Below, in pieces: positions 8,482-15,525 of a stretch of 64,000 nt of DNA. Numbering within the stretch: position 1 is the stretch's first letter; each line of letters opens with the position of its first letter. The stretch lies in the NCBI RefSeq assembly GCF_042683745.1, contig NZ_JBHUJX010000018.1, positions 62,001 through 126,000 on the forward strand, in the 5' to 3' direction. The position numbers were made by a program, and so were the translations under genes. The notes under the pieces were generated by a model that was given only the letters and a program-made list of their open reading frames with translations, was not told the origin of the DNA and searched no databases. The stretch comes from Pseudoneobacillus sp042683745 (GTDB taxonomy: Bacteria > Bacillota > Bacilli > Bacillales > Cytobacillaceae).

Positions 8482-9768
8482 CTATTCATATACTGACCAA
8501 TTCACTAATTTCTCTAATAAAATTGAAATCAATACTCCCATAATCAGTCCATTTGTTATAAAAGGCTGTACAAGTATAGGCAGGTTTGAAAAAACGGTAG
8601 GTGAGATATTCATCAAGCTAATCCCGACTAACACAGGTGCCGCTAAACGAAAAATGGTATTAGAGTTGAAGGTTTTTCCATTAAGACTGCTAAAAGCAGT
8701 ACCGAATAATTGAAGATAGGCAACAAAGAGTACCGCATTTCCCACCGTAATCGGCATTGTTGCCAAAAAAGTACCTAGTACTGGTATTAGACCCATAAGC
8801 GATAATAATCCTCCCCCAATAAAGAAAGGCTCTCGTTGAAAAATACGGGTACTCTGTAAAAAACCAATCGATGATGTAAACGGTGTGTAAGGTATAAGTC
8901 CAAATCCAGTACCGATTATTGAAAATAAAGTCGTTATCACAATCGAGTTTCGGTATTCCTTCTTTGAAGCTTTTTGTTGTAAAAGACTTTCTGCAGCAGA
9001 AATGGACGCTACCGTATTACTTAAATTCATAATCCCTGCAAAAAAGGACACCCCAATAATTCCTAATTCCAAATTTGGTCTCCCTAATGGAAACAAGGAA
9101 AAGGCGAAATCTCCAGTCCCTGAAACGGGCTGAACTTCGTGAATAAATAAAATTTCGTAGCCAATCCAGCCGACTAATAATCCGATTAAAATTGAAAAGT
9201 TACTGATAATTTGATTTCCTTTTAATTTTAACAAGCTGACTAAAATGACGAGACCTACTGAAAACAGACCGACTGAACCATTGATTGTTCCTTGATCTGT
9301 AACAGGTAACATCCCTTTAAAAAAGATAAAAACTAGTTGGACAGATAATAAGAAGAGATACACCGTCATCACCATCGGGCTAAACACCGCTTGAAGAAGC
9401 TTTATTCCATTGAACACTGCAAGAATCAAAGCAAAAAGACAGGCAAAGAGAATTCCTGTTGCAATTCCACCACCAATCGCAGACAAGCTTATACCCATAG
9501 AAGATGCAGAAAGTCCTAAATTTAGAATGACTCCCCATAACAATCCAGAATGTCCCTCCATGAGTGGAAATCGATGCCCACCCCAGCCTTGTATAATACA
9601 GGCAATCCCTGTAAAGATGAGCGAACTTCTTAGCATCATGGCTGTAACTTCTGGGGAAAGATGAAACGCAGAGGAAACTGAAATTGGCACCACTACTGTA
9701 TTAGCAAAAATAAAAAAGAGCCACTGAACGGAAGAAAATAATGTCATTGATGAAAACCATTTGTTCAT
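8482..9768 (-). CDS. NCS2-family purine/pyrimidine permease
   Basis: A 428-residue membrane protein with 12 or more hydrophobic segments. EGHSGLLWG in the third helix and the half-helix region VASISAAESLL, GTGFGLIPYTPFTSSIGFL match the nucleobase transporter (NCS2, UraA/PurP-like) fold, where they line the substrate site. The family moves uracil, xanthine or related bases by proton symport. It lies alone between its own terminator and a 135-base leader containing a TATAAT box. No riboswitch or PurR-like palindrome was seen upstream, so the substrate stays open. It most resembles the B. subtilis YwdJ type from memory. Confidence 0.82.
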   Translation of the reverse strand: MNKWFSSMTLFSSVQWLFFIFANTVVVPISVSSAFHLSPEVTAMMLRSSLIFTGIACIIQGWGGHRFPLMEGHSGLLWGVILNLGLSASSMGISLSAIGGGIATGILFACLFALILAVFNGIKLLQAVFSPMVMTVYLFLLSVQLVFIFFKGMLPVTDQGTINGSVGLFSVGLVILVSLLKLKGNQIISNFSILIGLLVGWIGYEILFIHEVQPVSGTGDFAFSLFPLGRPNLELGIIGVSFFAGIMNLSNTVASISAAESLLQQKASKKEYRNSIVITTLFSIIGTGFGLIPYTPFTSSIGFLQSTRIFQREPFFIGGGLLSLMGLIPVLGTFLATMPITVGNAVLFVAYLQLFGTAFSSLNGKTFNSNTIFRLAAPVLVGISLMNISPTVFSNLPILVQPFITNGLIMGVLISILLEKLVNWSVYE

Positions 9769-9954
9769 GAAAAGACCCGCTTTCGAATGAAAGATATGTA
9801 AAAAACCATCTAATTATACTATATTTTTTTAACTGGATTCACTTCTTACTTAAAAAACTGTTTGCTAATACTAGTTTTATTTACCAATCATTAATTTTAA
9901 TAATTGAGCAATACTAGTTTTGTAAAATACCTAATTGGAAAGAAGGAATCACTA

Positions 9955-10158
9955 ATGACAGTAGGTACTCAGGTTAAACAAACACTAGCGAGTTTAAAAA
10001 GTGCACAAGCTAGTTTAGAAACTTTTTCATTAGGAACTGAAAATCAAGCTGCAAAGCAATTATATCAAACTGCAGCCACACAAACTCAAGCCATTATCGA
10101 CAGCATTGAACCCCGATTACAAGAAATCGAGCAAGAAGAACCTCAGTATAAGCAGTAA
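9955..10158 (+). CDS. DUF1657 small spore-associated protein
   Basis: A 67-residue, mostly helical soluble protein. The ATG at 9955 is chosen because AAGAAGGA lies seven bases upstream and because its MTVGTQVKQ start matches the second copy (MTVAANVNQ). It contains the DUF1657 pattern: an N-terminal helix, LETFSLGTEN, AAKQLYQTAA, and the C-terminal EIEQEEPQYK motif. DUF1657 genes typically accompany spoVA-type or YetF-like (DUF421) genes in spore formers, and the 2Duf-type gene lies downstream. Its biochemical role is unknown. A repeat element follows the stop codon and separates it from its paralogue. Confidence 0.85.
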   Translation: MTVGTQVKQTLASLKSAQASLETFSLGTENQAAKQLYQTAATQTQAIIDSIEPRLQEIEQEEPQYKQ

Positions 10159-10159
10159 T

Positions 10160-10400
10160 AAGAAAAGCGGAAGCGCGCTAAAAAAGACTGGTTGATTGGC
10201 GAGAGTAGCGAAGCCAGAGACCTAGTCGCGCTTATGCAAACCGTTCTTTGATTTGCCAAGCAAAGCTTGCCACCCAGAAAGTCGCTCTTAGACTTTTTGG
10301 GTGGCGAACAATTGACCTCAAGGTCGACAAAAGCTCGGGTGTCCTGTCGCACTGACGACACTAGTACATCCTGTACGTCGGGGCTGGACAAAGATTATTA
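10160..10400. repeat. structured intergenic repeat element
   Basis: About 240 bases without a credible gene, higher in G+C than its surroundings, and packed with inverted repeats. It opens with GAAAAGCGGAAGCG, shared with elements near 41.45 and 44.72 kb. A 15-bp near-perfect hairpin (GCCACCCAGAAAGTC with complement, 10269-10305) follows, then GACC-TCAA-GGTC (10314-10325) and GTACATCCTGTAC. The short open frames here run through hairpin arms and look like artefacts. It lies between two genes that should be co-transcribed. Confidence 0.7.
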
Positions 10401-10463
10401 TGATGGTTGGCTTCTAGCCAACCCTATTTATTATCAAATTTCTTTGATAGGAAGATGAAGAAA

Positions 10464-10670
10464 ATGACTGTAGCTGCAAATGTGAATCAATGTGTAGCAA
10501 CGATCAAAAGCATGGAAGCACAGCTTTCAATTTTGGCGATCAATTCTCTTGATGAGGAAGCAAGGAGAATTTTTCATGAAATGATGCTAATGATGGATGA
10601 AATAAAAAAAGATCTTCAAGCACGTGTAACTGAAATTGAACTAGAAGAACCGCAATACAAAACTAATTAG
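10464..10670 (+). CDS. DUF1657 small spore-associated protein, second copy
   Basis: A 68-residue helical protein, paralogous to the one at 9955: MTVAANVNQ start, AQLSILAINSLDEEAR, a central helix, and a C-terminal ELEEPQYKTN matching QEEPQYK. The ATG at 10464 is chosen over upstream in-frame codons because it aligns the two paralogues and has AGGAAG ten bases before it. The stop codon lies 16 bases before the 2Duf-type gene, so the two are probably one transcript. Function unknown. Confidence 0.83.
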   Translation: MTVAANVNQCVATIKSMEAQLSILAINSLDEEARRIFHEMMLMMDEIKKDLQARVTEIELEEPQYKTN

Positions 10671-10686
10671 GTTTGAGGTGGTGTAA

Positions 10687-11547
10687 ATGTCCGATCCGGG
10701 TCATATCATCATTCGTGCTTTAGTATTTATTTTTGTATTATTTTTGTTCACAAAAATCTTAGGTAAAAAACAAATTTCTCAAATCTCCTTTTTTGAATAC
10801 GTATCAGGCATTACAATTGGTAGTATTGCCGGTGAAGTGATAATGGGTTTGGATGGTAGGTTGTATCATGGATTAATAGCCATTTTCATTTTTGGTATCA
10901 TCACCCTTTTGGTCGACATCGCCTCTTTGAAAAGTAAAAAATTCAGAGACATCGTTGAGGGTAGAGGTGCCGTCTTTATTAAAGATGGCAAAATCCAAGA
11001 GGAAATTTTAAAGAAAGAGAAGTATTCCACTGATGAATTAGTTAGTTTACTTCGAAAAAAAGATGTATTTAGCGTAGCTGATGTGGAATTTGCCGTCCTA
11101 GAGCCTACAGGTGACTTAAGTGTTTTATTAAAGAAAGAAAACCAACCCATTACCCCAAAGGATCTTCAACTAAAGGTTGCCAATGAAAAAGAAACACATA
11201 CCGTTATTATGGACGGACAAGTGCTTAATGACCCTATGTCCGACGCTGGGAAAACGCGTGCTTGGCTTCATCTGGAATTGGAGAAGCTTGGTGTGACGAT
11301 TGAAAATGTGTTTCTTGGTCAAATCAATTCCTACGGTGAACTAACAGTGGATTTATATGATGATCTTGTAAAAGTTCCTTCACCTCAGGAAAGACCTCTA
11401 TTAATGGCCATGTTAAAAAAATGCCAAGCAGATTTAGAACTCTTTGCCTTGGAGACTAATTCTCAAGAAGCGAAAAAAATGTACAATAAGAATGCAAAGC
11501 GAATAACAGAAGCAATTCATAAGTTGTCACCTTATTTAAATGGATAA
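10687..11547 (+). CDS. 2Duf-type membrane protein (DUF421 plus C-terminal DUF1657)
   Basis: A 286-residue protein. Residues 1-90 contain three hydrophobic helices with the YetF/DUF421 motif FTKILGKKQISQISFFEY. The soluble DUF421 part runs to about residue 215 (GRGAVFIKDGKI, LVSLLRKKDVFSVADVEFAV). From about 227 a DUF1657-like helical unit follows (LLMAMLKKCQADLELFALE). Proteins with this pair of domains, named 2Duf in the mobile spoVA-2mob operon, sit in the spore inner membrane and raise wet-heat resistance. That function is known for the family and is inferred here. GAGGTGG precedes the ATG. No spoVAC/D/Eb genes are adjacent. Confidence 0.85.
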   Translation: MSDPGHIIIRALVFIFVLFLFTKILGKKQISQISFFEYVSGITIGSIAGEVIMGLDGRLYHGLIAIFIFGIITLLVDIASLKSKKFRDIVEGRGAVFIKDGKIQEEILKKEKYSTDELVSLLRKKDVFSVADVEFAVLEPTGDLSVLLKKENQPITPKDLQLKVANEKETHTVIMDGQVLNDPMSDAGKTRAWLHLELEKLGVTIENVFLGQINSYGELTVDLYDDLVKVPSPQERPLLMAMLKKCQADLELFALETNSQEAKKMYNKNAKRITEAIHKLSPYLNG

Positions 11548-11613
11548 ATTAGGGCCCCTAGTATAATGGGCTCTATTTCTATTGGTTGACTAGTTTATCA
11601 AAAAACGATATAG

Positions 11614-11625
11614 TTACCTAGGTAA
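11614..11625. promoter_or_regulatory. palindromic candidate MarR operator
   Basis: TTACCTAGGTAA is a perfect 12-bp palindrome lying just before the start of the MarR gene at 11630. MarR regulators usually repress their own operon by binding such sites, so autoregulation of the marR-MFS pair is likely. Confidence 0.55.
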
Positions 11626-11629
11626 ATAA

Positions 11630-12067
11630 TTGATTAGGGTGATTAACATTCTTAATAATAGCCATGATTTATTTCATACTCTAAATCAAATATCACGTCA
11701 TGTAACTAATCGTGTAAATGATGTATTAAAGCCTCTTGGAATATACAGTTCGCAATGGACTGTTATTTTTGTTTTGTACTCAAAAGGAACAATGACTCAA
11801 AAGGAATTATCCGAATATTTATCGATTGAGGCTCCACCGATGACCAGAACCATTCAAAGACTTGTTGCTAACGGTTTTGTGAAGCAAATTCCAGGGAAAG
11901 ACAAGCGTGAGAAATACATTCAATTAACAAATGAAGCACTTGTCAATTATCCGAAATGGGAGGCTGCTGTCACTGATTTGAACCACATATTACTTTCCTC
12001 TTTACCAAACCATTCTCAGGAAGAACTACAAAAACTGTTGAATGGTTGGTTAGGAAAACTATCTTAG
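11630..12067 (+). CDS. MarR family transcriptional regulator (YwoH-like)
   Basis: About 145 residues with a winged helix: SSQWTVIFVLYSKGTMTQKELSEYLSIE is cut here to its key parts, SQWTVIF (helix entry), MTQKELSEYL and PPMTRTIQRL (recognition helix), then DKREKYIQLT in the wing. MarR dimers commonly repress drug or oxidant efflux genes until a ligand or thiol oxidation releases them. The start is uncertain: TTG at 11630 or GTG at 11639, neither with a strong RBS. It is 15 bases from the MFS gene, a pairing recalled from B. subtilis ywoH-ywoG. Confidence 0.82.
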   Translation: MIRVINILNNSHDLFHTLNQISRHVTNRVNDVLKPLGIYSSQWTVIFVLYSKGTMTQKELSEYLSIEAPPMTRTIQRLVANGFVKQIPGKDKREKYIQLTNEALVNYPKWEAAVTDLNHILLSSLPNHSQEELQKLLNGWLGKLS

Positions 12068-12082
12068 ACAGGAGAACATAAA

Positions 12083-13282
12083 ATGGATAAATCAACTAGA
12101 CTATGGACAAAAGATTTTATTAGTATCTCTTTTAGTAATTTTTTTCTTTTCATGACCTTTTACTTTTTACTCGTTAGCTTACCAGTCATGGTCATCCAAC
12201 AATTCGATGGCAGTAAAACAGAAGCAGGTTTAATTACAACTGTCTTTTTAATTTCTGCCATATTAATTAGACCCATTGCAGGGGTTGGAATCGAGAAATT
12301 TGGAATCCGAAGCATTTTATTAACCGCCCTTATCATTTTCCTTTTTGCCTCTATATTGTATTTTTTTGCACCTTCTTTAAGTATTCTTTTAGTTGTTCGC
12401 TTCTTACATGGGATCGGATTTGGAATGGCAACAACTGCTACAGGCGGACTTGTAGCCAATATTGTTCCCGACTCCCGTCGGGGCGAAGGAATGGGATATT
12501 TTATTATGTCGTCCAATTTAGCGATGGTTCTCGGACCTTTTATTGGTTTAACGTCAATCCAATTATGGGATTCTAAAGTATTATTTTCCATTAGCGTTTT
12601 TTGTGCAATGCTGGCATTACTCGCAGGATTAAATGTTCATTTTCCCACTAGTAAACAGAAAGATAAAATTCATGTCCCGTTCCGTTTTCAAAACTTCTTT
12701 GAACCATCGGCAGTACCTATTTCTCTTGTCGGTGCCTTCTTTGCAATCGTTTATTCAGGGGTTCTTTCGTTCGTTTCTGTTTATGCAAAGGAAATTGGAT
12801 TGATCGAAGTTTCTAGTATTTTCTTCGTTGTCTATGCTGCTGTTCTATTATTATCTCGACCTTTTACAGGAAGATGGTTCGATCGTTTTGGACCTAATGT
12901 TATCATTTTCCCTTGTATTATACTGTTTGCGATTGGGTTATTTTTATTAAGTGTGAGTCACTCTGCTAGTGTTTTTCTAATTTCTGCGGCATTAATTGGT
13001 GTAGGTTGGGGAACAATTTTTCCTAGCTTACAAACGATTGCCATTCAAAAAGCGGCACCTGGTAGAAGTGCAACGGCAACAGCAACCTACTTATCCATTT
13101 TTGATACTGGAATCGGATTTGGTTCATTTATAGTCGGAATGGTCGTGGCAGAAATCGGATTCCGTGCATTTTATATTAATGGTTCTTTATATGCTTTAGT
13201 AGGATTAATTGTTTACTATGTACTTCATGCACGAAAGCAACCATCAACCCTTGTTCATAAAGAATCGAGTATTGCTGGTTGA
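12083..13282 (+). CDS. MFS efflux transporter (YwoG-like)
   Basis: A 399-residue protein with 12 predicted helices. It has the motif-A-like loop GVGIEKFGIRS between helices 2 and 3 and its partner GRWFDRFGPN between helices 8 and 9, both usual for drug-proton antiporter MFS proteins. ACAGGAGA provides the RBS 15 bases after the MarR gene, so the pair is one operon and the transporter is probably controlled by that regulator. The exported compound is unknown. It ends at a perfect bidirectional hairpin. Confidence 0.85.
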   Translation: MDKSTRLWTKDFISISFSNFFLFMTFYFLLVSLPVMVIQQFDGSKTEAGLITTVFLISAILIRPIAGVGIEKFGIRSILLTALIIFLFASILYFFAPSLSILLVVRFLHGIGFGMATTATGGLVANIVPDSRRGEGMGYFIMSSNLAMVLGPFIGLTSIQLWDSKVLFSISVFCAMLALLAGLNVHFPTSKQKDKIHVPFRFQNFFEPSAVPISLVGAFFAIVYSGVLSFVSVYAKEIGLIEVSSIFFVVYAAVLLLSRPFTGRWFDRFGPNVIIFPCIILFAIGLFLLSVSHSASVFLISAALIGVGWGTIFPSLQTIAIQKAAPGRSATATATYLSIFDTGIGFGSFIVGMVVAEIGFRAFYINGSLYALVGLIVYYVLHARKQPSTLVHKESSIAG

Positions 13283-13288
13283 TTTGAA

Positions 13289-13323
13289 AACGAGGCATGA
13301 TAATCAAATTATCATGCCTCGTT
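13289..13323. terminator. bidirectional terminator between MFS and DODA genes
   Basis: A perfect 16-bp stem, AACGAGGCATGATAAT (13289-13304) with its complement (13308-13323) and a three-base loop, lies between convergent genes, with T-rich sequence downstream and A-rich sequence upstream. Confidence 0.92.
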
Positions 13324-13329
13324 TCTTTT

Positions 13330-14094
13330 CTAAAATTGATAACAAAGATTGCTTAATGTTCCAAACTCATAGTTTCGAAAAATAACTTTGGCATTTGAAA
13401 GTGTATCTGCACTTCCCATAGCTATATAGAGCGGAACAAAATGTTCTGGTCTTGGCACAGCCATTTGTGCATTTGGAGCTAATTTCTCATATTCAAAAAG
13501 GGATTCGTAATCTTCCTTTTCTATTCTTTCAATTAACCAATCGTCAAATCTTACTGCCCATTCTTCGGGTGTTGTTTGACCCCATTTAATAATTCTTAAA
13601 TTATGGACGGTTACTCCACTTCCGATAATTAAAATATCTTCTTTCCCTAGGCCACGTAAAGCTTCTCCAATTTGGAACTGCTTTTCAGGGTGTAAGAAGG
13701 GATTAACTGAAATTTGCACGACTGGAATATCTGCCTGAGGAAACAATCTTTTCAACAAAGTCCATGAACCATGATCGAGTCCACGCGAATAATCTTTCTT
13801 CACAGGTATCCCTTTACTCGTTAATCTTTCTTCAATACGATTAGCTAATTTGGAATCGCCTTTTGCTGGATATTTCATTTGGTAGAGTTCATCAGGAAAT
13901 CCATAAAAGTCATATATCGTTTCATAAGGCTCATCAGAGGATGATATAGTAAGAACTTCACTCTCCCAATGGGCTGTAAATAAGACAATAGCTTTTGGTT
14001 GAAGGGTTTTACCGAAATTCTCAAGAAATCGAGTATATTCTTTATCTTCAATGGCATTCATCGGAGAACCATGTGCCAAAAATAATGATTGCAT
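13330..14094 (-). CDS. 4,5-DOPA-extradiol-dioxygenase-like protein (LigB/YgiD family)
   Basis: A 254-residue cytosolic protein, usual length for the DODA family. Metal-binding histidines are seen at His8 (FLAHGSPM) and His42 (FTAHWES), and the C-terminal conserved GSGVTVHNLR and RPEHFVPLYIAMG motifs are present; DHGSW supplies another active-site histidine. Family members are single-domain, metal-dependent enzymes acting on aromatic diols such as L-DOPA; the natural bacterial substrate is generally unknown. It is divergent from an HxlR regulator over a 153-base gap that holds an inverted repeat, which suggests control by quinone or catechol stress. That last link is inference. Confidence 0.85.
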   Translation of the reverse strand: MQSLFLAHGSPMNAIEDKEYTRFLENFGKTLQPKAIVLFTAHWESEVLTISSSDEPYETIYDFYGFPDELYQMKYPAKGDSKLANRIEERLTSKGIPVKKDYSRGLDHGSWTLLKRLFPQADIPVVQISVNPFLHPEKQFQIGEALRGLGKEDILIIGSGVTVHNLRIIKWGQTTPEEWAVRFDDWLIERIEKEDYESLFEYEKLAPNAQMAVPRPEHFVPLYIAMGSADTLSNAKVIFRNYEFGTLSNLCYQF

Positions 14095-14117
14095 ATTATT
14101 TACCTCCTAAAGCTTTT

Positions 14118-14148
14118 ATAGTATACTTACTTTATGTAAGTTAGTATA
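14118..14148. promoter_or_regulatory. inverted repeat, candidate HxlR operator
   Basis: ACTTAC-TTTAT-GTAAGT (14125-14141) is a perfect 6-5-6 inverted repeat, flanked on both sides by AGTAT/TAGTATA. It lies just before the dioxygenase start in the divergent gap. HxlR dimers bind similar short inverted repeats. Confidence 0.5.
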
Positions 14149-14247
14149 AATTTATAATTAAAATACGTCAAGTAAGTTTTAGGTGAAATATAAATATGTT
14201 ATCAAAAATAATTTTGGGTTATAATACGTTAAGAGAGGTGAAAGATA

Positions 14248-14568
14248 ATGGATCGTTCTTCTTCATTATGTCCACGATTTGAAAAAGCGATGAAAATCAT
14301 GAGTCAACGTTGGACAGGTTTAGTCATTTATCAGTTACTAGCAGGACCCCAACGGTTTTGTTCGATTGAATCGTCCATTCCCATTAGTGGAAGACTTCTT
14401 TCTGAAAGATTAAAGGATTTAGAACAAGAAGGAATTGTTAAACGAGATGTATTCCCGGAGACACCGGTCCGGATAGAATATTCGTTAACTGAAAAAGGGA
14501 TGGCTTTAGAGCCACTCATACGTGAGCTTGAAAAATGGTCGCAAAGCTGGATAGAAATCGAAGAGTAA
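14248..14568 (+). CDS. HxlR family transcriptional regulator
   Basis: A 106-residue winged-helix protein of standard HxlR size. The features are Cys8 (SSSLCPRFEKAMK), the first helix RWTGLVIYQLL, the family motif PISGRLLSERLKDLEQEG in the recognition helix and wing, and TEKGMALEPLI in the C-terminal dimer helix. The N-terminal cysteine matches the redox-active Cys of YodB and HypR, which respond to quinones or disulfide stress. Divergence from the DODA-type gene and an intervening inverted repeat suggest it controls that gene. AGAGGTG is a clear RBS. Confidence 0.88.
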   Translation: MDRSSSLCPRFEKAMKIMSQRWTGLVIYQLLAGPQRFCSIESSIPISGRLLSERLKDLEQEGIVKRDVFPETPVRIEYSLTEKGMALEPLIRELEKWSQSWIEIEE

Positions 14569-14584
14569 ATTTTTCAACAGATAA

Positions 14585-14614
14585 AAGGGCAGCGTTTTGC
14601 TGCCCTTGTTTTCT
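14585..14614 (+). terminator. rho-independent terminator after hxlR-type gene
   Basis: AAGGGCAGC and GCTGCCCTT form a perfect 9-bp stem with loop GTTTT, followed by TGTTTTCTTTT. It may also serve the convergent repeat-protein gene. Confidence 0.88.
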
Positions 14615-14615
14615 T

Positions 14616-15503
14616 TTATGATGCGTTTTCCGATTCTTCCATGTACATTTCGCCTTTTGGTCCATGATGCCCTTTATGTCCTTTTGGCCCCTCACCTTTA
14701 TGGCCTCTAAAGAACATATCATGATTTCTGAATAGATTTAATTCCTTTACTTTGTCAGAATGATTAGCCATAATTTCATGGAATATTTCTCGAGTATTTT
14801 TATCCTTTGTATCGATTCCTAATTTCTCAGCTGCTTGGAGAACTCGCTTATCCCAAACTTCACGGGCAACCTCTTTAAGGTCTTTCCCTTCTATGGATAT
14901 CCCTAATTCTTTCGCTTGTTTTTTTATTTGTGCATCATGCACCTCTTTAGCTAAAGTATCTAGTTCCTTGCCATCCGTGCTAATACCTAGTTCTTTTGCT
15001 TCATTCTTAAGCTTTGTTTCCCATACTTCTTTTGCTAGTGCTTTCATTTCTTTTCCTTCTGTGGAAATCCCCAATTCTTTTGCTTCCTTCTTGACTTGCG
15101 TTTCGAAGATTTCCTTTCTTAATGTTTCAACATCCTTGCCCTCTGTTTTGATTCCTAGCTCTTTTGCCTTGCTACTGAAATGATGGAGCATAATTTCTTG
15201 ACGTATCGTATCGAAACTCTTTCCTTTCGTTGAAATACCCAATTTTTCAGCATGCTTCTTTAATTTAGCTTCATGTACTTCTTTAGCTAATGTTTCATTA
15301 TCTTTTCCTTCTGTTTTAATACCTAGCTCTTCCGCCTGCTTCTTAAGAAACTCACTATCCTTAGTAAAACCATGCTGATGGTAGTGTTCAACTTTCATAT
15401 CTTGCACTGTGGTATTATTTGCTGCAAATGCCGGAATGGATCCAACAAAACCAAGTGTTAGTGCTCCAGCTACAACATATGTTAACGTCTTTTTCATAAG
15501 CAT
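14616..15503 (-). CDS. secreted protein of seven 28-residue tandem repeats
   Basis: A 295-residue protein with a Sec signal peptide (KK, hydrophobic core, cleavage near AFA-AN at 27-28). Residues 53-248 are exactly seven 28-residue units (DNA 14760-15347, 84-base period) of the form KKxAKELGIxTEGKxxxTLAKEVxE. Each unit looks like two short helices joined by a turn, close to the SAP helix-extension-helix pattern (AKELGISTEGKELDTLAKE). The tail (about 262-283) is rich in Gly, His and Lys (GHKGHHGPKGE) and could bind metal or nucleic acid. No Cys and no anchor are present. GGAGG lies six bases before the ATG. I do not recognise a characterised homologue. Confidence 0.85.
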   Translation of the reverse strand: MLMKKTLTYVVAGALTLGFVGSIPAFAANNTTVQDMKVEHYHQHGFTKDSEFLKKQAEELGIKTEGKDNETLAKEVHEAKLKKHAEKLGISTKGKSFDTIRQEIMLHHFSSKAKELGIKTEGKDVETLRKEIFETQVKKEAKELGISTEGKEMKALAKEVWETKLKNEAKELGISTDGKELDTLAKEVHDAQIKKQAKELGISIEGKDLKEVAREVWDKRVLQAAEKLGIDTKDKNTREIFHEIMANHSDKVKELNLFRNHDMFFRGHKGEGPKGHKGHHGPKGEMYMEESENAS

Positions 15504-15525
15504 AACTAACCTCCAAGATATTGTA

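Noticed and set aside
9769..9903. Riboswitch before the NCS2 permease
   Set aside because: The leader is only about 135 bases, shared with the upstream gap, and shows no purine-aptamer core or paired helices.
10143..10458. Open frames on both strands through the repeat element (82 and 63 codons)
   Set aside because: They run through perfect hairpin arms, have no RBS, and encode no recognisable protein; the sequence behaves as a non-coding repeat.
11550..11575. Possible terminator after the 2Duf-type gene (AGGGCCC ... GGGCTCT)
   Set aside because: Only seven pairs with a wobble and no clear T run; too weak to list as a feature.
12160..12591. A 143-codon minus-strand frame inside the MFS gene
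   Set aside because: Antisense to a clear 12-helix transporter with an intact RBS; no promoter or RBS of its own.
14893..15183. Plus-strand frame opposite the 28-residue repeat gene
   Set aside because: It is the complement of a repeated coding sequence, so it stays open by periodicity; its Ser/Phe-rich product has no start signal.
14760..15347. CRISPR-like periodicity of 84 bases
   Set aside because: The repeats are in frame, diverged at DNA level and encode a 28-residue protein unit; there are no constant repeats with variable spacers.
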